Origin: Limanda limanda
Lineage: Eukaryota; Chordata; Actinopteri; Pleuronectiformes; Pleuronectidae
DNA: 64,000 bases
NCBI RefSeq assembly: GCF_963576545.1
Contig: NC_083638.1
Location: 24,824,090-24,888,089 of the forward strand
Reading direction: 5' to 3'
Within the stretch, counting starts at the first letter, position 1. Every line of letters starts with the position of its first letter. Positions 10,626 through 23,454 of the stretch are shown piece after piece. Both the position numbers and the translations under genes were made by a program. The notes beneath the pieces were generated by a model. It did not search any database. It was not told the DNA's origin and worked only from the letters and a program-made list of their open reading frames with translations.

Positions 10626-13600
10626 ATTAAAAAAAGACGGAGAAACATTTTAGACGTTGACCTCATTTTAAGGTGACAGTGAAAGTGACCTGAGGAAGTG
10701 AGGTCATTTTCACGTTTAAATCTCAATCTTAGGCTTCTTTACTGCACTAAGTTTATTTAAAGTGATGATTTAATTTAGCAAATCATCTGTGAAACCAATT
10801 CACTGTGATTTATGAAATGGACAAAACAGACAGTGGTTCACAAGATGTTTCTGATTTTGCACAACGTAAAAAAAAGAAACAACTGATTTCATTATTCGTT
10901 GAGATGTCTGGTGGATGTTTTAGAAGGTGCATGAAGTGTTTTCTCACAGTAACAGGTTTCTCCTAATATCGACAGGAAACAAAATTTTGAGCTGTAACAC
11001 AGTCTTTTCTTTTCATGCTTAAATGTTATCTTGAGAGCATGAGATCAGTATCTGCATCAAATCTGTTGAGTCTAAGCAGCTTCTCAACTCACATTCTCGC
11101 AAGAAAAGATTATAGCTACTGATAAACCCAGATGGGATCTTCAGATAATTCACAACAGGAATGTCAGGCTCCTCCATTCTCCATTCTCCTCCATTAGGTG
11201 TCACTATTTGGCGGCGGATTTTCACTGACACCATCACAGCCACATCTAGTAAATGAATAATGAGAGTTCATATGAGATCTGTTCACCGAGACAAACAAAA
11301 AATAATCATTTCAGTCCCAGCAGGACTATGATGTGGAGCTTTAGTGAAAACAAAAGGTCTGGGTAAATAAATGCACTCAGCTGTTCAGAGAGTAGGTTCC
11401 CACAGAGAAACCACGGAGGCTTCTAAAGGTTCGCCGAAACGACTTTAAAGGTCACAACTGCACCTGTGAGCCGAAATGTTATCGTGAAGAGAAATGCCTT
11501 TTTTTATTCTTCAAACATTCAACATAAAGGTTTCAATCTGTCAGCTTTCTCTCCTACTGTGGCTTTAAAAATCTGTGTGCGCAGCTCTGAGAAATGACTG
11601 ATCAATCACTTCCAGGTATACAAACACACTGCTCCTGTATGTGCACAACGGACAGGATCGTGTGTTCTGTTCCTCTACGTGTGTGTGTGTGTGTGTGAGT
11701 GTAGTGTGTGTTTAGTGGTGTAGTGTAGTGTGAACTTGCCATCCAGTCCTGAGTAATGGATGTAATTAACTGGTCACTACTGCATAGTGCCTTTACATAC
11801 CATATGTAATAATCATTCTCGAGAAAATCACTGTGCAATGGGCCATTCTCCTCCCAGCAGGGACACTAAACGTCTCATCTTGCTTTACCTTATTACCCAA
11901 TTACAGCTTATGTGGCAGATTTGTTTTTCCTCATTGTCTTCTGCTTTAACTGGTATGTATGACATCCTCTCAGCACAGAGGCAGGAGCCGGGAGAAGCAG
12001 GAGAACAGTGTGTGTTTAAACCACATGATAATGTATGTACAGCCATTTCATTGGTGGGGAAGAGGACCCAAACTCATAACTACACATTGTGCACATATTC
12101 CTGGGCAAAGAAGAGGAGATTTATTTCAGATGAAGGAATTGTAAAACAACCTGTAGGCAATGCTGATAGGACATGTATATTATTATTTCATTTGATTTTG
12201 ATGAGGGTTAGGTTTATAACAAGGACAGATACCATGAAGCAGTTATAGCTTCAGATAGTTTGCGATCCCCATGTGTGTTTTAAAGGCTCTAGATGGGACA
12301 TTTAAAATCTATAAATAGAAAAAAAATTCCATAAAAAAGAAATAGTGATGAGCAGGGAGTGTTTGAAAGGGTCAATACTACAGAGGCAAGTTAACCACAA
12401 CCGTGAATTTACAGACAAAATAAAGCATTTGTCCAAGCACTCTTAAATGACCTGTGTCTTTATGTACATTATTACTTTATCATTTACACTGTTGAAAAAT
12501 AATACTTACCTTTATATGTAAAGTGAAACTAAGTGGGCCAAGTATAAATCCCTGTGGAACACCTTTTTATGAACATGATTTTATCACTTTTGCAGATAAT
12601 AATAACAACTATAGTTTTAGTGATAATATTACAAATTACTGTTTTGGGCACAAAGAACAAGGGTTATCTATAAAGCCTCAGTTTAAGCTGGAGATATTTT
12701 AGCTGAGAGAAGACTTGGATAACTGAAGAGGACGCTTCTGAATGCAGAGTCAATATTCAGTGTATATGAGATACATTTAAAACAGGAAGTATATCTGTGG
12801 AGAGGCGGGGCTGGTTCAGGTGACAGCAGAGAACAGAGGTGTCTGAGCGACGGAGGAGTTCCCATATGTGGTTTGGAGCTTGTTACCAGCTGTGCAGTGA
12901 AGTGTGGCGCCTGTCTGTCATGATAATAGATGAGCCGGAGAATCGTAGGGCTGGGGCTGGTCTGCAGGAGGGCCGAGATGTTCAGGGGTTAGATCGACTA
13001 TAAGGGTGCACAGGCGGAGCTGTGGGGAGTGTGAAGAAAGGAGCAGCTGGCTCGGTCAGAGGCTGTAATGATGAAGCTCTCTGTGTCAGTTTGATCATTT
13101 CAGGCCTGATGAGATGTGGGTGGCATTCTATCAAACAGCCGGGACAGAGCTACAGTAGATCAGGGAGCTGGGGTTTTAAATCTGTTGAGATGGAGAGATA
13201 TTAAAGGGAAAATATATTTTTTAATATATTTTTTTAGGTCAACCACACTTGTTGTTGTTTTACCTGCATTTTCAGAATGCAATAGTTTGTTTTGAGTCCC
13301 ACGACATCATGTTTAATAGATCTTCATTTAGATCGTTTAATAGATCTTAATTTAAGTGCCAACACTTTTGAATATATCCCTGTTTTTCCTGTTATTTAGT
13401 TTTAGATCTTCCAACCACAACATTTTCATTCTTTGCTGTTGTTGCTAAATTTCTCTGATGATCACTTTGTCAACCAAGCTCAGTGTGACACTGTTTTCTT
13501 TCTCCAGCAAGGTGTATTTTGTGCTTCATTAGCTGTAGTAAATGGAGAGAGAAAAATGGAGGGAGAGAGAAAGGAATGATGGCAATGAAAGAGGGCTTGA

Positions 13601-13835
13601 ATATTTTAACATACCAACGATCATGAACACATATATTTCTTCAGTAAATGTATAAATGACACCTTAATGCTTAATTAAGCAGACTACACTGAATCACCTG
13701 AAGAAGAAGCTTTTAGCTGTGCAGCAGAGAGCACCAGTGTCAGCATCAATTCAGCCATAGCTAAAATCTTACTGTTCTAAAGAAATCTCTATGAAATTAT
13801 TATCAGTCACATTCACATTTTGTTTTTGCTCGTCC
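10626..13835. other. Intergenic, short TG repeat only
   Basis: A (GT)n tract lies at 11679-11697 with imperfect GTAGTGT copies to about 11733. The 153-codon frame at 11787-12248 has no domain-like composition and no supporting splice sites. I see no gene. Confidence 0.5.
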
Positions 13836-13839
13836 ATCC

Positions 13840-14745
13840 GTGTGTCTTGTGAACATAATATCTGAAGGACGCCTTGAGGGAATTTCTTCTAATGCGGTAA
13901 AAACATTAAGTTGGACTCACAAATTACATTATTCGATTTTGGTGGTTGAAGGTCAAAGGTCAATGTCACTTTGACCATATTATTCTGACTTATTTAATCA
14001 ATATGTCAGCCTTGTTGATGAATGAACACTAAAATGTTGTATGTACGTACATAGCTTCGGTAATTTCTATGTGGCGTGCTTCTTGTTGGTCTTGTTCCAG
14101 CTGCACGATGCAGAAAGCAGTTTTCTTGTGCAAAAATTTAAGATTATTGTTGGCTATATTCAATTAGTGAAATCTAAGTTTTATGGTGAAACCCCTGACA
14201 TCTCCAACGTCCAAATGTATTGAGACTGCACACCCCTGTATATTTAATACTTGATTGTGGGACGTAACCCATCATTAACATGTATTGTGACATACTAATA
14301 CCCGAAAAGGAAACAAAAAACACTAGTATTAGCCCCAACACTCTTGTGAACGTGATATATCAAGAACACCCATTGGATATTTCATCACATGTGGTACAAG
14401 CATTCCCTTAGACATAAGGGTGACCTGATTGAAATTTGGTGGTCAAAGGTCAAGGTCACTTGCAGGTCTTTCCTTCTAAAAACATTATATTGGGAACGCC
14501 CCAAGAGAATCCTTTCAAACTTACCACAAATGTTCACTTAGACTCACAGATTATCTGTTTGGATTTAGAGGAATTAAAAGTTAAAGGTCAAAGTCATGGT
14601 GACTTCAAAAGTGATGTTGTGAATATGATATCTGAAGTCTGCCTTCAGGGAATGTGCTCAAACCTTTTACCAGTTGCCACTTAAAGTTCAACTTTCACTG
14701 AATACATTTTGATGGTTAAAGGTCAAAGCCACGGTGATCATTAAT
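13840..14745. repeat. Degenerate tandem repeat, period about 137 bp
   Basis: Two anchor motifs alternate. 'ggtcaaaggtcaa'-like segments lie near 13951, 14441, 14582 and 14713. 'gatatctgaagncngcctt'-like segments lie near 13857, 14353, 14490 and 14628. Neighbouring anchors in the right half are 131-141 bases apart. The gap from 13857 to 14353 is about 496 bases and includes unrelated sequence, so the array is broken. Similar arrays are common in teleost genomes. The 82-codon frame inside it is not a gene. Confidence 0.6.
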
Positions 14746-17710
14746 ATGAGTCTGAGAAAAATGCATGTAGACTAAAACTGCACTGGTTGGTGGAGGCAAA
14801 CAACGACAGGCCTGTAATCCTAGTTTTTGTCACTCATTCAATCCTTCTGTTAATGTCTATAAATGGCCGATTCTCCTTGCTGGTTTGAATCCCCTCTTGT
14901 CTGTCAGTCTTTCTCTCCTTCCTGTGGGCCGTTACACTACGCTGGCCGTCTGTCACAGTCCCTGCAGCGCTCACAGAGGAGAGAGAGAGAGAGAGGGAGA
15001 GGAGACCATCTGGACTGGGTCACACTGTAGCAGCGACCACACGAGACGCAGCCAGAACTCCTTTCCAAACCAGCATAACGGTCCAGGTGGGAAGAAATAA
15101 CGACAGCGCCTATGGGAACGTCTCCCCTCGCTACTTACAGTGGCTCTCTTTCTTTCCGAACCCCCCCCACCCCCCTCCAACACCTCTCTCTGGATCTCAC
15201 TCTTTCTTCACACCTCTTGAGATAGTTCTGCTTACATGAGTTGATAAATCCTGTTTTTGTGTTCCCCTGTTTATTCACATTTTTGTCTTTGCACCGCTGG
15301 CTTCGCCTCATTCACGAGGAAAGCGGTGGATCTGCGGAGAGGGAACATTTGGGGGAAAGAGCCTTTTGTTGCTGGTTTGAAAGAGCAGCTTCCAGCCCTG
15401 ACAATTGGCAGCATACCGATAGGGGACAAACAGTGCTCTGTCCACATTCAGTGCACACAATTTCCGAGCAGATTCGCATGCTGTAACACTCAAAGCGCAC
15501 GCACATACACAAGGAGAGATCAACTTCGCTCCTGCTTAGTTTAAGTGCGTGTCAGCGAGGAGAACAAAGCTCCACCACCGGGGACACAAAGCCCACAATT
15601 CACCTTTTTTAAACGTACATTTCCATAACATTGGAACAGTTGCTGCGACAATAAAGTACACTTCTCTTTCCCCTCTGGCATTGTGGAGGTGTCTGCCGGC
15701 TCTGAATGCTGTGTTGTCTTTTGTGTCTGACACTCTTGACCTGCATTTCTTTGGACCAGCATCCCTCCTGCCCCTCTTTAGAGCCACATTTCCCTCTGTG
15801 GATGGGATCCCCACAGAACACGGCTCCACGGCTCTTCCTCCTCCAGTGTGTAAGGTAATGAACTCTCACAAGGGAGAGGGTGACCCCCATTTATACTCTT
15901 TCCATCTGTCTTTGCTGTGCGGCAGAAAGGGGCAGCACTCTGCAGGAAGAGAGGATGGAGTACAAACTGGCTGGAAAATCATAGAGACAGAGATTGAAGC
16001 CCTTGGACTGTACTTGCCCTGTCTGGATAATGGACAAGGTTAGGTCGCAAGTGGCTCCATCTCCAGCAGATGAAGAAGGAAAATGTCTCTCTTCTGTCCA
16101 GCGCTGCATTGATCCACCTCTGGATGGAGCAGGAGTTTATTATCTCGGAGATTACTTTCAAAGCTTTTCATTTTATCCTCGCGCCTGTCGATCAGCCGGC
16201 CGCTATAAGGCCTGATTGAGTGCCGTGGACATCGGCCTCAGCCAACCACAGCCTCTGATTCTCACTTACTCTCCCCCCCTCTGACCTCCATTCTCTCCTC
16301 GTTTTATCTCCACCACAGAGGCTCCTTCATCCCCATGTTCATTTCTCCCCTGTGAAGCAGATCCTATACCCCCCCCCATGTTTATCTTTATGATCAAATG
16401 GCGTTCAGCAGAAGTCAAAAGCTGCCTGACAGGAGCGAGGCAGCAGTTTGTATAAAGACAAACAAAAGCAAACGCTGCATTAATGTTTCAGTGGGTTATT
16501 AATTATGCATAGTTTACGGTTATATGTATACTCCCGGGATGGCTGACGTTTGAGCTTACTCACATTTTTGCCGTTGCAGTTGTTCGCAGTTTATTACATT
16601 TTTTTTCCGGTTGACTGAATTTTGATTGGCTTGTACAAACAAAAGAGAAATGCCTGGAGGATTTTACACAGATCCGACTCAACATTAGGTTTTAATGTGG
16701 CGGCTGATGTGTGTAAATGTCAAACTGATTCTGCAGCATCCGGTTCATACGTTCATCTCAACCAGGTTACACTGTGATGCTTTTTATTTCCTTTAATACC
16801 TGGAAGGCTCCAGCTCAATTACTCCAGGAATGAAACAACTCCCTTCTCAGAATCAGCTTTAAAGTAATCTTAATTCATAATGTCTCAGTTGTATATTTGT
16901 GGCCCAGTCACAAGCTAATCTGATCTGGTGCTAGTTTAATAACTGTACTTAGAATTAGCACAAAGTTTTAAATTCTGATACAATGTAATTCCAGGGCCAG
17001 AATGACCTTCATGTACAGTATATGTTGATGTGATATGTCATGTATTTTATATCTATAGTTATATGCTCTTATCTAACTTTTATGAAATTGTATCTTATGT
17101 AAAGTGTCTGAGCATTCTTATTCGTGTTGTTAATGTATGTATATAATTCTTATTAAACATACATTATTAAAATTGCCAATAATATTTTTTATTATCAGTA
17201 TTTTAATTTCCACTAAATAATTTATCAAAACAAAAGCATATATTTGTATATATATTATATACCAATGACTTGATTAGATGTATATTAAATCCCCTACAGG
17301 GAGTTGTGACTGGTTATGAAACGGTCTCATCTTTATATTGCTGCTTCTTTATGACCGACAGCAGCAAATGATGTGACGACGGAAACACTACCACTTTTGT
17401 CCACAGAGGCGCCAAAATCAAGTATAATCAAAAGTTCCAAGTAGGGACTTTAAAACAGGAGCCAGTTTTATTGAAGTGTGAATTTTTGTTTGTATGAAAA
17501 CTAGAACGGAGTATGTTTGAGTGTGTTTGCTCCCACTGGTGTAAAGTGCAGAGCTGGTTCCGACTGTCTGCAGTGAGTCGTACCTTCAGTCTGTTGCTTG
17601 TATATAGAATCTATACACTCTCTTTTTTACAAGGTTAATGGTGCCACCAGCTTTGTGTACCTATGCTGTAATATACAAACTACATTACAATAAGAACTTA
17701 CAATAAGCAA
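14746..17710. other. Intergenic, mixed composition, no gene found
   Basis: From about 14900 to 16330 composition is less AT-rich and several overlapping open frames occur on both strands (up to 164 codons at 15549-16043). None contains a recognisable domain. From 16900 to 17300 the sequence is strongly AT-rich. An unannotated non-coding exon or regulatory element in the GC-richer part cannot be excluded. Confidence 0.4.
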
Positions 17711-17714
17711 GTGT

Positions 17715-17960
17715 TTCCTGTCCTTTCACTTTCACTTTCCACTCCTTTCCTTTTATTTCCTTTGCTTTCATTTTTTTGCTTTGCTTTGTTTTGGTTTTCT
17801 TTCCTTAGCTTTCCCTTTTCTTTCTTTTGCTTTAATTAGCTTTTCCTTTTGTTTAGTACTTTCTCTTCCTTTCCTTTCCCTTGCAGTACTTTCCTTTTCT
17901 ATGCTTTCCCTTGTCTCCCCTTATCTTTTTGTTTCCTATCTTCTCCACACTTTTTCTCCT
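17715..17960 (+). repeat. Polypyrimidine (CTTTCC-rich) tract
   Basis: About 245 bases made mostly of C and T in irregular CTTT/CTTTCC units with scattered G and A. Frames across it are artefacts of low complexity. Confidence 0.75.
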
Positions 17961-20900
17961 CCAATCTGGCTGGCCCAGTTTTTCAGGCCATCTGTCCATC
18001 CATCAGCAGAGCCTGTCAGATGGTCCCTCCTCTCAGAAGAGAGAGGATTCCTCCCGGCTGAATAGATGTGTCAGGTAGTCTAGTACCATGATTATCTGAT
18101 GAGTGCCCTGACTAACCTGCCTCAAATACAGGTATGGATATGGAGAACAGAATTCCTCTGTGTGCCCTTTTCCTCTTTGTTTTGTTGGCTTTTATTTTTT
18201 CCAGTATATTTTAAGTGGGTTTTGCAACTCAGCAGTCCAGGGGCCAAAATTTGTTTGGTAAATTTCTGTCTCTCTCTGGTCCAGGCCAATTGATTCCACA
18301 ACAAGGTTATAGTCCCTGGACTGTGCTGATCAATTGATCATGATGGTTTTCCAATCGTCAGAGGCCACAGTTTGTAAGATCCTTCTTTATTACCTTAGAG
18401 ACTGATGGAGTGACCTTCGCCAGCCTTGAGGAAACCATGAGGAGTGGAGACTTTTTACACCATACACCCACAGCATAGATTGGTTAATAGGGAGAAATAA
18501 AACTTTTATTTAGTAGCTCAGAAAATCTTGCTTTAAAAAGAATGAGGGTGTAAATTGACGCTGAAAGCCGTTTTTATCAAGATCCTCTGAGAGTAAGAAT
18601 AAATTTGATGTGACTGAGAAATGATGAGTGAATGATGGGCTGTGGCAGTGACAGAGTAATTGGTCCCAGGCGAAGCATTAAAGCAGCACACACTGAAGAA
18701 TATCCCCGACACATCGTTAAGATGGACTGCAATATTTGTGTTTCATATTCTGAGGAGTCAAATTAAACTCTCCAAAGCTCTTATTTGATAAATGACACTT
18801 GGGGGAGCTGAGCACCTCGTAAAATAAACCAGAATCTTCTGTGCAGAGCCTGATGATGAGTCTCCACCTCTTCTTTGATTCTCCTCTGAGTGGTTCGGAG
18901 GAAGGGCAGGAGGTGAATTGATCGAGCAGAGTCGTGTTCGTAGGCAGCTGCCCGGCGATTCGGTGGAAGTCAGGTGGGGACAGCTAGTCCGTCAGCAGGG
19001 ACGCGTGAGATGGAATGACATTTCCCGGGTTGGGGGAGGGGAGAGATGGAGAGATGGAGCAAGAGAGGGAGAGAGCACAGATCTGTTGCTCAGCCGAGCT
19101 CTGACCTTCAGCAGACCTTCGGGAGACAATAATAACCTGACTGCCACACCTCCCTGCACTCCTTTAATGGTGTGTGCTTTTCTTCTCACCTCCGGTTCAC
19201 AAGTCCACAAGCGTTTAGTTTTTAATCAGGGTTTAATCATGAATGTTTGAAAACAACTAAATCCTAGTTTCAAATTAAAAGACCTTGAATTTAAATAGGT
19301 CTCCTGCAAATTACATTCATTTAATACTAATACTAATTTGAAATAGCAAATAATAACCATATTATAACGGTCATTATTTTAGAAACGTCAACTAAATTAA
19401 ATTCAAATAACATGTATTGCCAAATATCATGTAATTCCTCAACGCCTCAGCATGTAAAGGTGGTGGTTGTCAGCTAAGGGAATGGCTCCATGACAATGAA
19501 GATTAAGCACTATAGATAATGCATGGATGATTTATTTTAATTCAAGCACTGTGGGAAGATTGTGGTCTTGACGAAATGTTAATTCATTCAAATTTGACTT
19601 GAAGAACACGACATGATGTGTTTACTTTGACAACATTTAGGTTTTTTGTTGTCAAAACAAACAGGTGGTACAGAAGGAAGCTTGATTTAAACGCTACTAC
19701 AGAACAACAACCCGGCACCTTTTGCTTTTCCCTCTAAATGTACAAACCAGAGCAGATTAGTTCTGTATAAACAGAATGAGACATTTGATGCGTGTGCTCG
19801 TCTCTGTCAGTGATACAGGTGTGGAGGATGGAGGGAGGGAACCATGGAGATCACAGAAAGACGACGGCGATGCTCATAAAAAATACAGACACTCTTCCTC
19901 AAGCGCTTTCAAATCTTTGCTTAGCCCGGCCTTGAAGAATTAATGAGTAATTGAGGGCCTTGTGATTATGAATGCAAATACATAGTGAGCGAGCGGGGGC
20001 AGAGGATCCCAGGATGTGTCTCCAGCTGCTGAAGCTGCTCTGACAGTTAAGTGTCTCTATTCAGACCCCGAGTGAAGAAGCAGAGGCGGAAGACCCCCTC
20101 GTTCCGTGTTATTGCCGTGTGCTTGACAGGCGTTATCTCCCCTGAAAATACACCTTGGCTATTGAAATGCAAATGTGAAAAGCACTACAGGCGTGGCAAA
20201 CATCAGCATGTTCCTCATATTAAATCTTGGACGCTAGAGGACTGTCATCTGTATCCCACTGTGCTCAGCCCGGAGGAGCAGCGATTTGATCTAAATCAGT
20301 GGACAACAATCATGACCAGTACACGGGACTGGTACATGCAAGTGTACCCTGAAGTGTCCTTTTGTCAAATTGTCCTTCAATTGCATTTGACGACAAGGTG
20401 AGAGAGGGCTGGAGGAACAGGAAGCAACAGAAGGACGAGAACAGAACACTGAGATGATGAGGTCACAGAAATATGAGTTAGGCTTTAGAAGGAGTACACA
20501 CACACACTCAAAGTTCTCCACAAATGAATTAATCTTTTGCGACAGAAGAAATACTCATTATGCTAAATGAAAACAATAATTACCTGCACAGTCTGCTGCA
20601 ACATTATTTGAACTCAAGTGACTTTTAATCATTCAATATATATTGTGGAAAATAAATTTGCTCATGGCATTTTAATATGGATGCAGCTCTGCTCTTTCTT
20701 GCAGAAGCACATGCAATTATGGACCCGGAGAATTAACAAGTCGAATCGGCAGAGGAAGCTTTGAATTCCTATTTTCCTGCTTTTCCATCTCCACGTGAAC
20801 GGAGCTTCCAGTGTTAAGCAAAATGAATTATTCAAGATGAGCGTGCATGTGCATGTGTGCGTGTGTCTGTGTGTATGTAAATGATAGAAGATAGTTATGA

Positions 20901-21040
20901 TAATTGAATAAAGGTGGAGGACCGTCATTGTGATTGCAGCTGATGTGAGAGGAGGGACAATTGTTTGCACAACTCAACTCATATTCAAATGCTCATTATT
21001 GAAATCCATCCCCCTTTTTTGAATACTCATATCTCAATCA
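17961..21040. other. Intergenic, no gene found
   Basis: Short frames only. The segments at about 18640-18790 and 19905-20015 have non-repetitive, homeodomain-site-rich composition (TAATT/TAATGAG, ATGCAAAT) and may be conserved non-coding elements. This is a composition-based guess. Confidence 0.4.
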
Positions 21041-21042
21041 CG

Positions 21043-21160
<118 letters not shown>

Positions 21161-21439
21161 TACATTGCATACATTTATGCACTCTATGCTTAATAGCATT
21201 TCTGCATAAATGTTTGTGTGCACCACCAATTCTCACAGCGGCTGACTTTCTCAGGGTCCCCAGAGGAGCTCAGGTGGCATCCTGAAGGATTGTGTCTCCA
21301 GCCAGGTGTGTGTGACAGACAGGAAGTGAGTGTGTGCATTCAGGGAAAAGGTTTCTTGTGATCGTGGCACTCACATTGGCCGCAATAAATTTTTCAGTTT
21401 TCTCCTTCTGCCAAAGACGGTATGGACGTTTACTCCTTT

Positions 21440-21600
21440 CCGTTGGTTCTTTTGTTTGTTTGTCAGCAGCATTACGCAGAAACTATTGAATGGATTTCTG
21501 TGAAACTTGCCGGGAGGATATAGGACATGGGCCAAGAGACTACTCATTAAACTTTAATGTGCATCTGAGCAAAGGCGGATCTCGGATTTTTGATATATTT
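21440..21600 (+). repeat. Dispersed fish repeat, copy 2
   Basis: 'tttgtttgtttgtcagcagc' is followed by 'attacgcagaaactattg', 'ggatttctgtgaaacttg' and 'gacatgggccaagaga'. It is the best preserved of the copies of this family in the window and not coding. Confidence 0.6.
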
Positions 21601-22858
21601 TTTTGCATGTCTTCATTTACAGAAACACAAAGAAATAATGCATGTATCTAGATTAAAATAACCATAGGACTAATATCTATGGCTAGTGCAATTTGCTGCA
21701 GTTTGATTTTATTTAAAGGGACTGCAGCGCCCTTGAAGAGGTGTGAGGAGGTGTGAGGGGATACTGAGTGTCATTCTCATTTTGTTCGCTTGTTTGATGA
21801 GCTACTATTAAAAGTTGTGTACATTTTAGATCAAGAAATACATGAATTGATATCTGTTATTTTATAGGAACAGGCTGTGGACACAGGTAGTTTAATAAAG
21901 AGGTTAAACACAACTTTTAGGGTGCATTTTATATCAATAAGATAAAATTCAGTTTAAAGAGTCAGTAACTCAAAATTATCATAATCCCAAAAAAGTTCTA
22001 TGTAACTCAAATCAGTTTAGGTGTATGTTCTTGGTCTCAGTCAACTGCACCAGTGTAGCATTTTGAATTTGCTCCCACTCTGATTCTGCTCCATGGCAAC
22101 AGTGACAAAGGCTCATGGGTATTGTATTAGGGTCCATCATGTGTGAAAGATATTGCTGAAGACATCTTGTATATTTTAGTGTTTGTGCAGCTGTAAACAA
22201 TGTATTGTTGGGTTTCAGTTCTCTCAGTGTAAACATCATAAAGCTTCAGAAGGAACAAGCTAAAGAAATTAAACAGTGAGATAATGTGAAATAATGGGGT
22301 TTAACACGTTTAAAGGGGAGACGGATGGAGCTTGTTCACTAAACAACCAGAAAACAATCACAGATCATCAGTTGCTGAATCTACATCAGAAGTAAGAAAC
22401 TAATTTGAAATCTGTTCATGTTGCCGAGACCTTAAACTTTCCACCATGAGAAACCCACTGTTCAGGCTGCCACTATTATCCACTATTGTTTTAAACCACA
22501 TTAGCACCAGATCGATAACAACACAGGGTTGGTTTATGTTGCAGTCCACAGGCTACAGGTATGGGGGCAGGGGGACATCAAGCTGCTTCCCAGGGGACTG
22601 TTGACAAATCCCCAGATATCGATTGGATGTAGGAGCTTCTGGACACAGATGTCCGAACTGATCTCCTCAAAGCTCGGGTGAAATGCTACAATCTGCAGGC
22701 AGAGGAGGAGACCGGGGGGGTATTACATGTTGTGACAGAGACGTATGTGCTGCGAGGAGAAAGCACGTGTGTCTCTCTAACGGCCTTATTGCTACTGTAC
22801 ACAGCAACGTGCAGCACTGGAAGACTGATTGCACCATGAGGGTTGCTGCAATTGGATT

Positions 22859-22862
22859 GTGT

Positions 22863-22950
<88 letters not shown>
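22859..22950 (+). repeat. (GT)n microsatellite
   Basis: Nearly perfect GT array of about 92 bases, with one GTAT interruption at the start. It directly abuts the core repeat at 22951-23110. Confidence 0.95.
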
Positions 22951-22953
<3 letters not shown>

Positions 22954-23110
22954 TGAGGGGAGCTTTGGGGTCCAAAAACTGGAAAACCACCATACTACTA
23001 AAATGCTGGTCTGAGTGGCCGTTTGAGGGATAAGACCTGGTTTTGGGGTTAGGGTGTGAATTAGGGTTAGGGAACACATTACGTTTATGACAGAATATTG
23101 TAAGACAAGG
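22951..23110 (+). repeat. Core of a TG-flanked dispersed fish repeat
   Basis: This 160 bp segment contains 'ctttggggtccaaaaactgg', 'ctactaaaatgctggtctg', 'ggccgtttgagggataagac' and 'gaattagggttaggg', and lies exactly between two long TG arrays. The arrangement matches a recurrent teleost repeat in which the same core sits between TG microsatellites. The TTAGGGTTAGGG motif at about 23062-23073 is part of this unit, not a telomere. Confidence 0.6.
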
Positions 23111-23112
23111 GT

Positions 23113-23167
<55 letters not shown>

Positions 23168-23194
23168 AGTGAGTGTGTGTGTGAGTGTGTGAGT

Positions 23195-23247
<53 letters not shown>
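23111..23247 (+). repeat. Compound (GT)n/(GAGT) microsatellite
   Basis: About 137 bases of GT units interrupted in the middle by several GAGTGT units and one GTGC. Confidence 0.95.
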
Positions 23248-23253
<6 letters not shown>

Positions 23254-23383
23254 ATCTAGTCAGTGAGATATTTATCTGTTTGTATTGACATAACTAAAAA
23301 AAACGCATCCTCGTCAGCAATACTCATTAAAACAGTCAATCACCACCCAGATGACCTGAATGCTCCCTTCCTCCTGGGTTCAA

Positions 23384-23454
23384 TACACACACACATACAC
23401 ACACACATACACACACACAAACACACACACACACACAAACACAAACACAAACAC
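23384..23454 (+). repeat. Compound (CA)n/(CACAAA) microsatellite
   Basis: About 70 bases of ACACAC with ATAC and AAAC variants. It is inverted relative to the two GT arrays just upstream, with which it could pair. Confidence 0.92.

Noticed and set aside
15549..16043. 164-codon plus frame as a gene
   Set aside because: Equally long frames overlap it on the opposite strand. No domain, and the composition follows local GC content.
23049..23074. Interstitial telomere repeat (TTAGGG motifs)
   Set aside because: Only two adjacent TTAGGG units, embedded in a dispersed core repeat that normally carries them.
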